From contig CM046456.1 of NCBI GenBank assembly GCA_025506515.1, positions 12,747,024-12,811,023 of the forward strand: DNA of 64,000 bases, given 5' to 3'. This DNA comes from Flaveria trinervia (Eukaryota; Streptophyta; Magnoliopsida; Asterales; Asteraceae). This document shows, in pieces, positions 1 through 9,898 of the stretch (positions are counted from its first letter, which is position 1; each line of letters begins with the position of its first letter). The position numbers and the translations under genes are program-made. The notes under the pieces are model-generated. The model had not been told where the DNA came from and did no database searches. It was given only the letters and a program-made list of their open reading frames with translations.

Positions 1-744
1 GACACTTCTAAACCTATTCAGGATGTCCATATGAAAGAGGCTCTCACTTTTGCAAGTGATTCCATTATTAAGACCTCAACCATGGCAACTCAACCCATTG
101 ACACCTCAACTGAGGCTGTCAGTGCGTAGAGGAAATCCAGTAGCCAAGAACCTGAAGCTGGTGATGAGAGAGAGGAATCTGGTCCAATCATCTCATCCCC
201 CAATGATTCTTCTGATGAAGATGAGGGGAATTTGAATCTAAAGGTGCAAAAACTATCACAAACATGCACCTATTTAGTCTCCAAGGTCAATCATCTTGTA
301 ACTCAAGTGACTACCTTGCAAAATAGGGTCAATGATCAATAACTTGAGATTTCTTATCTCAAGGAAAAACTAGCTAGGAGACCTTTAAAAGGAGATCAAC
401 CAGGAACACAAGAACTTGTGAGTGTGATTGACCTAACTCCTAGCTCACCTATGCAAGAGGGTGATGCTAGCAAAAAAGGGGAGAAAGTCATTACAGTCAT
501 AGAACCTAGGAGTTATTCAGAGAGTATGGACAATAAGGACTCACCATCCTCACTTGCAATTGTGCATACTCAGCAACTTCCTCAAGTTCATATTGATGTG
601 GACTCCATAGACTCCTACATTCAGAGTCTATTTGAGGAAGGAAAACCAAGGGCAATGTCATCTCCACCAACTTCAAATCATATCATTGAGTGGAGGTATG
701 ACAATAACAGAAGAGTCCTCATCATTCATAGAGTTCAAGGATAG
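1..744 (+). pseudogene. Envelope-like ORF segment with coiled coil, two nonsense codons
   Basis: Frame 1 can be read from the window edge to a stop at 742-744, broken only by TAG at 127-129 and TAA at 340-342. The TAA follows a CAA-rich context and fits a CAA-to-TAA change. The segment has an acidic Ser-rich stretch, then a leucine-heptad stretch around 240-375 that should form a coiled coil, then the tract AAAAAAGGGGAGA. It ends with a short motif, IIEWRYD, near 685-705. The same IxWRFD/RWEYD motif occurs twice in the last ORF of element A. Its function is unknown. The relation to the envelope-like proteins of Sireviruses is by position, not by any recognised domain. Confidence 0.55.
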
Positions 745-768
745 TAAGAGGTCTTCAGTTTTCAGACC

Positions 769-1158
769 TTGAACTTCTATGAAAGTCTGGATTTAGTCAA
801 CATGCCACTTGTCAAACAAAGCCAATCAAGACAAGCTGACAAGCTGGCTCAAAGAATCCAAGACAGGATCACTGCACAGTTCAGCTTCAAAAGGAGACTA
901 AGGCAATCAGGCAATGTCATCGGTCAACTGGATGTTGAGGCAGACCCTAAGATTAGCTTCATAGGGGAAACCTTGACTGAAGGCCCAGTGGTAGAACCTA
1001 AGAGCCATGTCTCATCATCAACTGCTGCAGTGATTCATATCTCTTTTGAGACACCTGCTGGTGAAGGTGCATCTCGACCTCTCTCTGGCCAGAGCTTCGA
1101 AGCTACATCAAGCAATGAAGGACAAAGCTCTCTCCACCTGAGTCACAAAGGTCTATGA
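769..1158 (+). pseudogene. Retrotransposon accessory ORF segment, unknown function
   Basis: This is an open stretch of about 129 codons that continues the envelope-like region in another frame after the stop at 744. It starts at a TTG rather than an ATG, so the real reading frame probably comes from upstream and was shifted by an indel. The N-terminal half is basic and amphipathic (KLAQRIQDRI type), the C-terminal half is rich in Ser, Thr and acidic residues. The matching part of element A lies at 10894-10457. No catalytic or binding motif is recognised. Confidence 0.4.
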
Positions 1159-1904
1159 GTGACAAAGGGAAAAGAAAAATGACTTCTGAGGAGATTAAGG
1201 AGGAGGAGAGAGAGAGGAAAAGGAGGCTAAGGGGAGAAAGTTCTTCTGCTAGGTCTGCAAGGCTTATGGGGTCTGCTATCAGGGCTGTCCCCAGACGTAA
1301 CACTCAAAATGATAAGTTGAGGGCAGTCAGGATCAACTACCTGCAGACCAGGAACCATGACATAGATAATATCATTTCTCTCCCCTTAGATGAGTTGAAT
1401 AAACTGGCTGATAAGGAATTGTCAAAGGAAAGAAAAGAGGCAGAGGATGCAAAGCTACTTTTTCAGATCAAAGAAGATAGAAGAAAGAAAAGACTATACA
1501 AGTATGTGCCTTCTCTCTCCCTAGTTCAAGAAAGTCCTATGCAAGAGGATGTGATGCCACAAGAACCTCAAGTAGACAAAGAAAAAGATAGGATCAACAT
1601 AATCAACTACCTGAGTGTCACAGGCCTCTATCAGGCTGCTGCACTTCTTCCCTTACCCTTTGACTATATTAAGTTTGAGTGCCTCAAACAACTTGAACTT
1701 GAGATAGTCAAAGAGAGAAAGATCACCAAAAGGAAGTTAAAGGAAGAGGCTGCAAAGTCAAGAGCTATCATCCAGAAAAGTATGAAGAAGTCTGCTGATA
1801 GGAAGAGGATGATGAGCTTCTTGAAGCTGTATGGATTCTTCAAAAGGAGACTTGGTCCTATGTCTCTGTCCACTATGGATAAGCATATCAGAATGATCAA
1901 GTAG
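1155..1904 (+). CDS. Retrotransposon accessory protein, charged coiled-coil
   Basis: A 249-codon ORF with ATG at 1155 that overlaps the previous stop by four bases. It is extremely rich in Lys, Glu and Arg. Residues 1-35 and about 85-120 are highly charged helices, and about 180-215 is another charged helix. The C-terminal motif around residues 218-240 (MMSFLKLYGF.., RLGPMSLST) recurs in the fragment at 5407-5533, and similar Trp/Phe-containing ends close the matching ORFs of A. It probably was one exon-less protein of the Sirevirus envelope-like region. There is no transmembrane segment or signal peptide, so an envelope role is not shown. The following bases to 2060 keep similarity to 5534-5660 beyond the stop, which suggests that the original protein was longer. 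Confidence 0.45.
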   Translation: MSDKGKRKMTSEEIKEEERERKRRLRGESSSARSARLMGSAIRAVPRRNTQNDKLRAVRINYLQTRNHDIDNIISLPLDELNKLADKELSKERKEAEDAKLLFQIKEDRRKKRLYKYVPSLSLVQESPMQEDVMPQEPQVDKEKDRINIINYLSVTGLYQAAALLPLPFDYIKFECLKQLELEIVKERKITKRKLKEEAAKSRAIIQKSMKKSADRKRMMSFLKLYGFFKRRLGPMSLSTMDKHIRMIK

Positions 1905-2075
1905 AAGATTCAAAGAGGTGAACTTGTTGACTTACACTCCCCACCAAGTCAGGTCCTCAGGAAGTAGAGATTAAGTTTGAACCATTCAAGACAACACAAC
2001 CTGGATTTCCTGCTGAACCTCAGCAAGCTTCCACTTATAATCCACAGCAGGGTTCTGTCCCCTCTCAAAATCATT

Positions 2076-2456
2076 ACATTAAAAATCATTAATTTTTCTC
2101 TCTACTTTTCAATTAAATAATATTTTTTCTCTCTATTTCACTTACAATCATTTTAAAAAATATTAAAAAATTATAGAGATTTGAATAGTATTTTATCAAA
2201 ATACGGATTGAACAGTAACATATTTTTCTCTTTACTCACAACCACTTATAATCATGTCATATAATATAAGAAATATGTTTATACATATAAATATAAAAGG
2301 GGATGTGAATGCTATTATTCCAACACATTTACTTACTTCTTACAAACCTAAATACATGTGGAGTATTTTCATACTCTTTAGCGATTATCTCAATTCACTC
2401 ATAACCTTAGGATTCTTGAGTGCGATAGAATGAAGATAAAACCTTCAAGAAAACTA
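2076..2456. other. AT-rich non-coding junction sequence
   Basis: No gene is seen. The Sirevirus fragment ends and the sequence becomes AT-rich with homopolymer runs. The segment runs up to the target site of the first MITE. Confidence 0.6.
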
Positions 2457-2459
2457 TAA

Positions 2460-2779
2460 GGAGCGTTAGGTTGGAAGGAATGGAATGTAATTGAATGGAA
2501 TTGAAAAACTAGTATAATTTTTAAGTAAATTATGTTTGAGTGGGTAAATGAAATATAAACCCAATGGAATGTTTCACCTCAAATTCCCTTGGTTGTAGGA
2601 TTTTAAATTCCCTTTATAGGGTGGAAAGATTTTGAAATCTCACAACTAAGAGAATTTAAGGTGAAACATTCTCTTGAGTTTACTTTTAATTGTTCATTTA
2701 AACATAATTTTACTTGAAAATTATACTAGTTTCTCAATTATATTCCATTTTATTCCACTCTTTCCAACCAAACGCTCCC
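2460..2779. mobile_element. Tourist-like MITE 1 (PIF/Harbinger type)
   Basis: A 320-bp non-coding element bounded by TAA at 2457-2459 and TAA at 2780-2782. The left end starts GGAGCGTTAGGTTGG and the right end, read in reverse, starts GGGAGCGTTTGGTTGG, so the terminal inverted repeats agree. The interior is also largely self-complementary: the motif around 2510-2545 (AATTTTTAAGTAAATTATG) is mirrored near 2700-2735. The TTA/TAA target duplication and the GTTTGG end are typical of Tourist-like MITEs mobilised by PIF/Harbinger transposases. Confidence 0.8.
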
Positions 2780-2782
2780 TAA

Positions 2783-3081
2783 GACTGCGTTTAGTTGGTA
2801 TGAATGCAATGGAATTGATAAAATAGTATAAATTTCAAGTAAAATTATGTTGTGTGAGTAATGAAATGTAAAACCCAAAGGAATGTTTTACCTCAAATTC
2901 CTTTGGTTGTGAGATTTCAAAATTCTTCCACCTAGAGAAGGAATTTTAAATCTCACAAACAAGCGAATTTGATGTGAAACATTACCTTGGTTTACATTTC
3001 ATCACCCGTTCAAATATAATTTTACTTGAAAATTATACTAGTTTCTCAATTCCATTCCATATCTTCCAACCAAAAGCAGCC
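2783..3081. mobile_element. Tourist-like MITE 2, directly abutting MITE 1
   Basis: A 299-bp element whose left end (GACTGCGTTTAGTTGG) follows the TAA of MITE 1 and whose right end, reversed, reads GGCTGCTTTTGGTTGG. It is followed by TAA at 3082-3084. Its interior resembles that of MITE 1 throughout (TTTCACCTCAAATTCC-type and TACTAGTTTCTCAATT-type words in both), so the two are members of one family. They share the central TAA, meaning that one used the duplicated site of the other as its own target. Confidence 0.78.
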
Positions 3082-3084
3082 TAA

Positions 3085-3600
3085 GATTCCATCGTTTGTA
3101 TTTCATATGTATTCGTGACGTCTTTCAAGTATTAACAAAACAACCGCTAACATCCTAGTAACATGAGTGGACATATAAAGAAGTTGTAACCTACATTGGA
3201 ATCATTATATATCCTTACGTACGTACGATGATATCTTTATGCACCATGTTTCTTGTTTTACTTTTATGATCAAAATACGTCTCTGCAATAACCCTTCATA
3301 CTTATAATTGTAAAACTATTTTTACATATTTTTGGTTCCACATTGAATCTTAAAGCCAATATATAAAATCATCATGAGAAAACCAAGTAAAATTATGAAT
3401 ATTATATATGAACTTTTTATTTTACAATCTTTTGTGGAGTTGACCTTTGAAGGCCTACGCTTCAAGCTTAACCTTGACAAACTGTTTTAGAATAATTTTG
3501 ATTTGTATCTAAAGCTACTAGTAATTATAATAAAATTAAAGAAGAGTAAGCTCTCGAATAGATTCTCTGAGGAGTGGTCGCGAGACCAAAAATTAGCAAC
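3085..3600. other. AT-rich intergenic DNA
   Basis: No gene or repeat structure is recognised in this stretch. It ends at the LINE relic. Confidence 0.5.
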
Positions 3601-4115
3601 AGTAAGTTCAGTAATTAGATATCAGATTTAGGATTGTGCGAGTGATAAAACTCCGGGTCCGGATGGTATAGATTTTAATTTTATAAAAAGTATTGGTATC
3701 TTAATTTTAAAGAAATGTTTGACTACTTTCATTTCTCATGTGTGATAAGCAATGGATGTAATTCTTCATTCATAGCTCTTATGCCTAAAGTTGCAGACCC
3801 ATATGTCTCATTGGGAGCTTTTATAAAGTGATTGCAAAAGTTCTTGTAAACAAATTGAAAGTTGTGATTGGGTTCGTGATTTGGTGATTCATAATCTACT
3901 TTTATTGAAGATAGATTAATCCTTGATGGGCCTTTAATGATTAATGAAATAATTGCCTTGCTCAAGCATTCAAAGAAGGAATCCCTATTATTCGAGGCTG
4001 ATTTTGAGAAAGAATATGATAAGGTAAATTGAGAATTCTTAGATGATATTACAATCCAAATGAATTTCTTGAATGTTTGGAGGAGGTGGATAAGGGTTGT
4101 CTAACAGGGCAAGCG
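3601..4115 (+). pseudogene. LINE (non-LTR retrotransposon) reverse transcriptase relic
   Basis: Reading across frames gives the ordered landmarks of a plant L1-type reverse transcriptase: DKTPGPDGI near 3640-3670, GCNSSFIALMPK near 3755-3795, a YKVIAKVLVNKLK-like stretch near 3820-3865, LDGPLMINEI near 3925-3955 and LLFEADFEKEYDKVN near 3985-4030. All are read left to right. There are several in-frame stops and at least three frameshifts, and only the N-terminal half of the RT domain remains. The catalytic box is absent. It is a dead, 5'- and 3'-truncated copy. Confidence 0.75.
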
Positions 4116-4429
4116 ATATAAAGGATAGTCCCTCGGGAGTTCGCGAGAACTACTAGATAATGACTAAATGGGTGGGTCCGGTAAGGTTAGGTGTCAGGTC
4201 AGAATGAGTCAAATCCAAAAATTATAAAATTCTCAATTTTCCAACACAAACCATAAAAAACATATAAACTACAAATAAAAATTGTTTAAAAACGTTTGAA
4301 ACCCATGTACACTAGAACATTCATAGTGTTTTAACAATAAGAGGATGCATGCCTTCATCACTCAAGCTTCTATTAAATATTAATACGCTTTAAACAAATA
4401 CTAAAATTATTAGACTCGGATATATTTAT

Positions 4430-4537
4430 ATACAGTTTGTACTCATGTGTATTCATTAAGGTAGGAGTGTGTAATTATTGTAAATATAAATATTAAGCAA
4501 TGAGAAGGCTGGAGATCGATTTTGGCCCTATTCTATT
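4430..4537 (+). repeat. Probable 3' end of a Copia LTR (5' LTR remnant)
   Basis: The bases just before a primer-binding site should be the end of a 5' LTR. They include a TATA-like TATATTTATATA near 4420-4432 and run up to 4538. The left limit of the LTR cannot be seen because no partner LTR is present. Confidence 0.35.
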
Positions 4538-4538
4538 A

Positions 4539-4550
4539 TGGTATCAGAGA
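4539..4550 (+). other. Primer-binding site, initiator tRNA-Met type
   Basis: TGGTATCAGAGA matches the 3' end complement of plant initiator tRNA-Met in all but the last base. It lies 140 bases upstream of the gag start at 4691. Confidence 0.7.
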
Positions 4551-4690
4551 TATGTAAACCCTAAACCCACCTCCCACCCCTTCTCTACGCAATTTTCCAG
4601 CCATCGCCATTAGACTACTAGTTGTGCTTCTTCTTCTTCTTTTTGTCTTCATCTGATTCATCTTCTACTTTTCTTCTTACTCTGTTCATA

Positions 4691-5395
4691 ATGACAAAAG
4701 ACACCACCCCTGCCACCACCTCTAACCCTAGCCCCATTCATCCTACTACAACCATAACCAGTATCTGTAACCAGATTCCAGTCAAGCTAGAGTTGGAAAA
4801 CGGTCATTATACCACCTGGAAAGAGCTTTTTCAGATCCATTATTGAGCATGTCAAGTATTGAATCACATCATCCCCACCGCTCCTTCTTCCTCGTCTAAA
4901 TCTATTGCAATTGATTACGAACAATGGGATTGCGTTGATGCCATTATATTGGAGTAGATTTATGGAACATCTCTCAGGATCTCATTAACACCATTCTCAA
5001 ACCTGGTGTTAGTGTCACTGCTCCTCAAGCATGGACTTCTCTTTCTAACATTTTTAGGATAATCTTAACTCCAGGGCCTTATACCTGCAACATAAATTCT
5101 CCAACACCAATCGTTGCTACTTACTGCCAAGAACTAAAAGTCTTGGCTGATTAGTTGGCTAATGTAAATGCTCCGGTTACAATCAATGTATGGTCCTCCA
5201 ATTATTTGTAGGTTTATCTTATTAGTTTGATGGGGATGGCAATGCTTTTACAATAAATGGACCCATTACCTGAATTTTTATGAAGCCCGCTCGAAGGTTC
5301 TATTGGAAAAGGCTCACTAGGCAAATCAAACAGCCCCCGAGACTACTTTGTACAGTGCTACCATGACTCCTTTTGTTGGCCGACCTCTGGCCACT
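4691..5395 (+). pseudogene. Copia gag relic (Retrotran_gag/UBN2 type)
   Basis: The ATG at 4691 opens a frame with a Thr/Pro-rich leader, then a gag-like KLELENGHYTTWKELFQIH stretch that ends in TGA at codon 52. Read across frames the rest shows the family order: a DAIILEWIYG-like helix near 4930-4965, an AYCQELKVLADQLANV-like stretch near 5115-5165 and FYEARSKVLLEKAH near 5275-5310. At least five stops are present. Near 5395 the sequence passes directly into Sirevirus envelope-like sequence of a different element, so the copy is chimeric. Confidence 0.65.
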
Positions 5396-6860
5396 AAAGA
5401 AGTTTGGATGGTGAGCTTCTTGAAACTATATAGATTTTCAGGAATAAGGCTTGGTCCGGCTTCTCTATCCACCATAGATGAGCACATTAAAGTGATCAAG
5501 CAGAAGATCAAAAGGGGTGAGCTTATTAACTAGCATTCTCCACCAAGTCAGGCTGCACCTGAAGTTGAGGTCAAGGTTGAACCAAAAAAGACAACACAAC
5601 TTGGACCTAGTGTTGGACCACAACCAACTTCATCTTCTAATTCACAGCAAGGTCTTGACCTTTCTCCTTCTGAACCTGTGAAAGAAAAGGACCGAACTTA
5701 GGAAGACCAACAAGAACAACCCGATGCTGAAGGTCAGTATTCTCAGTTAAAATCTAGAAAGAGGAAGAAAAGGATGGCCATGAAAAGGGACACAAAGAAG
5801 AAAAAGTTCAAGGCATCGACCTCTGCATCTTTGGATGAGTTAGAGCATCCTAAGGTTGCTCAAGAAGAGGTTGTTCAACCAAGTGCATCTAATGTAAATA
5901 CTCTTGCTACTGGAAGACCATCTTGTCCTAGACTTTGCTACAAATCTAGATAGATGATATGTTATTAGAGAAGATATTTTTAGAGTTTGAGAAATCTTGA
6001 CCAAATGATAAAGAAGAGAATGGTCTTGATCTTGATGAGTACTATCAACTGATGAAGAACAAAGCTCAAAGGTCTCTTCTATTTTAGTATCATCAACCTA
6101 AGAGAAGTTCGTAAGGATTACACTTAGAGGATAATGCAACCAAAGAGCTCTTAACATGCAACACTGAAGTACAAAGAAGTTACTTTGGAAGATTTTATAC
6201 AACTCAGTCAATTATGCTAAGTATAAAATCTTCTGAAGCCAAAAGTCCATATCTTCCAAAGCCAAAGATAAATTCTTCTGAAGCTTCAAATACAAAGTCT
6301 TCCGAGCTTCAAAGACAAAGTCTTCCAAAGCATATATTGATTTCTTCCAAAGACAGAGAAGACGTGTTTTCTCCGATCACCTTTTAACAAAGCTCAACTA
6401 CTTTATGTTTCCATACTTTTGTCAACTATAGATTAAGGGCTTTTGTCTGTAACTTTATACTATTCTACTTTTATCTTTTTTGTAATACATTAGAATGTAA
6501 GCTAAGGCATGTCATAGTCACTAGTCAAAACATAATTTGTCTTTTGACTTTATATTGATCTTGTTATCTAGATTAGTGTTTCCAACTAGCTTTTAAAGTA
6601 GAGCCGACTGTAGGATGTAGTATAAAGTGTCTTAAGTACTTGTCTTTCCATATATGCTTTATAACACTTGTAAATATACTTGAGATATACATCATTCTTG
6701 AAAACCAATATTATCTTGTTCTTGTTCTTGTTCTGTCTCATATTTACTTGTGCTCTTAGTGTCATATATATAAACTCGTTTCCTGTTTGATCTGTTAAGT
6801 GTTCTAAGTCTCTTCTCATTGTAAAACTATTGCATTGACCCCCTTCAACGGTTCTACAAC
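5396..6860 (+). mobile_element. Second Sirevirus 3' remnant (end of envelope-like region and LTR-like tail)
   Basis: 5407-5533 encodes MVSFLKLYRF..RLGPASLST, a close match to the C-terminal motif at 1810-1900, and the similarity continues past both stop codons for about 130 bases. Basic, Lys-rich coding stretches continue to about 5960. From 6090 onward the sequence is non-coding and contains words such as CTTCCAAAG, CTTCTGAAG and CTTCCGAG (6190-6370), related to the CTTCGGAAG word of element A. The tail near 6650-6830 looks like LTR sequence. No second LTR or TSD can be matched, so the right end is approximate. Confidence 0.5.
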
Positions 6861-7599
6861 TATTATTCCCAAAATATACAAAAATAACTATTTTATTCTA
6901 ATAGGTTCAATTAAGTAACAATTCTCATTCAATTCGTTAACCTTATTCATGAGTTCCAATAGTTTCAATAGCCATTTTGTTTTGTCATTTTAACTCATAA
7001 AACCAAATGTAGTCAAATAAAAATGCAATATGCAATGAAGAAGTCTTTAATGATGAAAATATATATTTTGCCTCAATTAAAATCAACCATCCATAAGATA
7101 GAACAACAATGGTAGTGAACAAAAATTTGGAAGCAAAGTAATGCAAACTCCTCATAAACCTAGTAAGGTCCAAACCCATAATCTAGTTTTGAAGCGTACT
7201 ACAGTGAAACAAAACCATGGCAATGGATTATTTGAAGGATCAAAGAGGAGTCGCAGGTCTGTGAAGCAAATCGATAAGGGGTTGCAGCTTATGAAGCCGA
7301 TTAATAGAGGAGTCATAGGTTGTGAAGTCGGTCGTTGAGGAGTTTAGCTTGTGAAACCAATCAACAGATTATTACAGGTTGTTAAGTCAATCGATTTTAG
7401 ATGTCGAGTCTAGGAAGTGAGAACCAAAAAGGTTTATTTTCTAGTTAAATTGACCAAATACCTATCATGTGAAGGGTATATGGAGGACTTTTAAAGTAAC
7501 TTATGGATATGGTTAACGGAGTGGATGGAAATTGTTACTTAATTAAAACTATTGGACTAAGATGGTTAACTTTTAGTGAAAGTTGTTATTTTAAGTCAA
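6861..7599. other. Intergenic DNA with degenerate tandem repeats
   Basis: No gene is supported. 7240-7395 contains about five degenerate copies of a 30-base unit built around GGTTGTGAAGTCGATCGAT-like words. The rest is AT-rich unique sequence. Confidence 0.45.
7240..7395. repeat. Degenerate ~30-bp tandem repeat
   Basis: Five imperfect units can be aligned by eye: each contains a GAGT/GGTTG block, then CAGGTTGTGAAG or a variant, then a TCGATCGAT-like end. The units are strongly diverged. Confidence 0.45.
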
Positions 7600-7839
7600 C
7601 CATAAGGATGAAAATAATAATTTATTAAAATAATAATAGTAACCAAAAGTAATTTTCGTCATCCAAAACCGTAATATCAACATTCTCCGCAACGTGTTCC
7701 ACGAGATCGAATTTAAGTTGAGCATGTGTGTTCTCATCACGCAACTCCAAATTATATTTTTGTTCTCAACTAGAGTGATCGGTGAATCTTGAAACTTCAA
7801 GGGAAAAATAGTGTTGCCGTCATTTTTTGTAATCATATC
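7600..7839 (-). pseudogene. PIF/Harbinger-type transposase, C-terminal piece (Plant_tran/ALP1-like)
   Basis: On the minus strand the bases from 7839 down to about 7615 encode the C-terminal end of a Plant_tran-type transposase. First comes an MITKNDGNTI-like stretch, then after one frameshift a segment containing ELRDENTHAQL and DLVEH, a well-known ending of this family, and then a stop. The other part of the same gene lies 23 kb away at 30827-31814. Both broken ends are marked by the pentamer ATATC, so the piece was separated by insertion of element A and not by rearrangement. The gene was probably already defective. Confidence 0.75.
7835..7839. other. Target-site duplication of element A (left copy, ATATC)
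   Basis: ATATC immediately precedes the TG of the LTR at 7840 and recurs at 30827-30831 immediately after the CA of the other LTR. This is a perfect 5-bp duplication, as expected for Copia integration. Confidence 0.95.
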
Positions 7840-8695
7840 TGTAGGATCGGTTAAGATCACTTAACACTTAGTTTTTCTCTCAAAGTCATTTGAACAACAA
7901 TCAGATAATAATAGAGTCAATAAGAGTTAATCGTAATATAACAAGTAATAAGGAACACTGGAAGTAATTTTCAAGGTACTTTTATATATTGCTTCTCAAC
8001 TCAAGTATTACAAGACTCTTACAAGCAGTATGAAATGAGTTACAATGATAACCTATATATAATACTACTACAGTCGGATATACTTTAATACCAGCTAGGA
8101 TCCTATAACTAAAGCCTATACTACAAGACTATAGTTTAAGGTATCTCAGATAAAGTCTTATCTGAGATATGGTAGTCAGGACATGTCCCTGACTTACCTT
8201 TTGTCACCAACTAAAGTTGGTAACATGTACTATCATAAAAGATGAACAATGGAATAAAGTATGGTCAACTACATGGCTCTTTAGGAAGAAGCCATGCAGT
8301 ATCAGAGGTCTGCAGCGGAGTGTCAGAGACCATACTTGTGTCCACTGGTTCATAGCAGTGTCTTCCGAAGGTTAAATGGCTTCGGAAGAACAAGTACTTC
8401 CGAAGCCACTTATACTTCAGAAGAGACTGCTTCTTCTAAGGCTTAGGAACTTCTTCTTTTCTTCATACTTTGGAAGTTGTCTTCTGATTGTTCTCTTAAG
8501 ACTTGATCTTCGGAAGCATGCTCTTGACTTCGGAAGTAGAGTTCTGTCTTCGGAAGTTGATCTTTCACTTTGTCTTCGGAAGAACTCTACAACCTTTGAA
8601 AGTTCCATGCTAAGCTTCGGAAGCCTTTGCATGTAGTACCAAAATTATCTAAGTGAATTGGTTTTGGTTGCACCAGCCTTCTTCTTAATCCAACA
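7840..8695 (-). repeat. 3' LTR of element A
   Basis: In the + direction it starts TGTAGGATCGG and ends ATCCAACA, giving TG..CA ends. It pairs with 29970-30826. The U3-side third (8360-8620) contains nine near-perfect copies of CTTCGGAAG or its reverse complement. Confidence 0.95.
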
Positions 8696-8710
8696 AAATC
8701 CCCCTAGGCT
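8696..8710 (-). other. Polypurine tract of element A
   Basis: On the minus strand the bases before the 3' LTR read AGCCTAGGGGGATTT. This fits the purine-rich plus-strand primer, and AGGGGGA is the typical Sirevirus form. Confidence 0.8.
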
Positions 8711-8725
8711 GATGCTACCAAAACC

Positions 8726-9514
8726 TCACTTGTCTCTGCTTCTCAAAACTTTCAGCACCAAGGAGAGTAGATATTTATTTGTTTCCTTGTTCTTCCCTGA
8801 TATGGTGCTAAGAAGTTTGTACAAATCCTTGGTAGACAGGAAGTCCAGTCTGTCACCTTGGATGATATGTACCCTCTGTTGTTGCCCTCCGAAAAGAGTT
8901 AGTTGATGCGAACTGTAATCATATTCCCATCTAACTATAGGTTCTAATTCTGGACCCTCCACCATCTGTAGAAAGGTAGAGCCCTTGGTGGGAGATCTTT
9001 CCTTGTCTTTCTGTCTTCTCAACTTCAACTCTTCTTCAATCTTGGCTTTTGCAGTTAGCTCGGCTAGATGAAGACTGCTGAGATGATTTTTGATGAGTGC
9101 AGCAGTTTCAGAGTTGGAGGGGTTGGAGAATGGCTTTTCTGCTAACTCAGCAATATCAAATCTGTTGGAGTGTAACAGAGAGGTTGCATTAAGTCTGTTG
9201 ACTTCGCCATTCTCCCTTTCCATAACAAAGTTGTGAGTAGTTTCATCGAACCTCCATTGGATTATTTTCTTTCTAGGCATAAGAGACTGGCTGGGAATCT
9301 TGTCCTCTTTTTTGGTATCCAGCAGAGTCACCAGTTTCCTTCTAAGTTTCTTATCTTCATCATTTAATGAATCTGAGTTGAGGCCTAGAAGTCTAGCAGC
9401 CTGGTCTAATGTTCCTCTAGGCAAATCAAGGAATTTATCTCTTGTGAGTGAACATGAAGATCCATCAACATAGGTGATATTAACAGAGTCTTCTTCACAT
9501 GAGACTTCGCTCAA
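8726..9514 (-). CDS. Last envelope-like ORF of element A
   Basis: A 262-codon ORF next to the 3' end of element A. It begins with an acidic stretch, has a basic middle, then IIQWRFDE near residue 87 and IVRWEYDY near residue 192. These two repeats of one motif also match IIEWRYD in the fragment at 685-705. About residues 145-175 form a Lys/Glu-rich helix. Upstream, to about 9770, the same frame is a proline-rich linker (QPTQLPSKPSPQ-like) and is broken by a stop near 9763, so the ATG at 9514 may not be the true start. No signal peptide or membrane segment is seen. Function is unknown and envelope is only the traditional name of this region. Confidence 0.5.
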   Translation of the reverse strand: MSEVSCEEDSVNITYVDGSSCSLTRDKFLDLPRGTLDQAARLLGLNSDSLNDEDKKLRRKLVTLLDTKKEDKIPSQSLMPRKKIIQWRFDETTHNFVMERENGEVNRLNATSLLHSNRFDIAELAEKPFSNPSNSETAALIKNHLSSLHLAELTAKAKIEEELKLRRQKDKERSPTKGSTFLQMVEGPELEPIVRWEYDYSSHQLTLFGGQQQRVHIIQGDRLDFLSTKDLYKLLSTISGKNKETNKYLLSLVLKVLRSRDK

Positions 9515-9898
9515 AGTTGTGCAGTTGGTGAGCTTGGTCTTGATTGCCTTGAACTCCTCAAGAGAGAGATGTTGAGAAGGCTGAGGGGATGGTTTGGATG
9601 GTAGTTGGGTAGGTTGTGGTTCAGAGGTTCTGGGAAGTGTTTTAGGTTGAAGGATGGGAAGTTTAGGTGGTTGAGGTGATGAAGTGGATGTGGGTAATAA
9701 TGTGGGTTCAGGGGTGAAGGGTTCGGTTTTGATGGTGAAAGGTAAGGGTGAGGGTTCAGGTTATGGTTGAGAGGTTGCAGTGAAGGTCATCTCCTTTACC
9801 CTTCTGTACATCTCTTTTCTCTTTCCCAATCCGATGTCAGCCTTGATTTCACTGACAATCCGTTGGAGTGTCTTCTCTGACATGGGACCCACCTGCCT

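Larger units (their letters stand above)
1..2075 (+). mobile_element. Sirevirus-type Copia fragment: envelope-like region 3' of pol
   Basis: This is the part of a Copia retrotransposon that lies between pol and the 3' LTR, read left to right. It enters from the left edge of the window and stops abruptly near 2075, where non-homologous AT-rich DNA begins. The reading frames match those of elements A (12726-8726, minus) and C (59056-55551, minus) in this window in order, composition and local wording. It also carries the internal purine tract AAAAAAGGGGAGA near 474-486, which sits at the matching place in A (11090-11103) and C (57181-57195). Multiple purine tracts and an extra ORF region after pol are hallmarks of Sireviruses. 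No pol, LTR or primer site of this copy is visible. Confidence 0.75.

Noticed and set aside
1103..1303. Minus-strand ORF of 66 codons rich in Leu and Ser
   Set aside because: Antisense of the Lys/Glu-rich accessory ORF; such text always appears opposite AAG/GAG-rich coding DNA.
7141..7338. A 65-codon ORF
   Set aside because: It covers the degenerate 30-base tandem repeat and has no other support.
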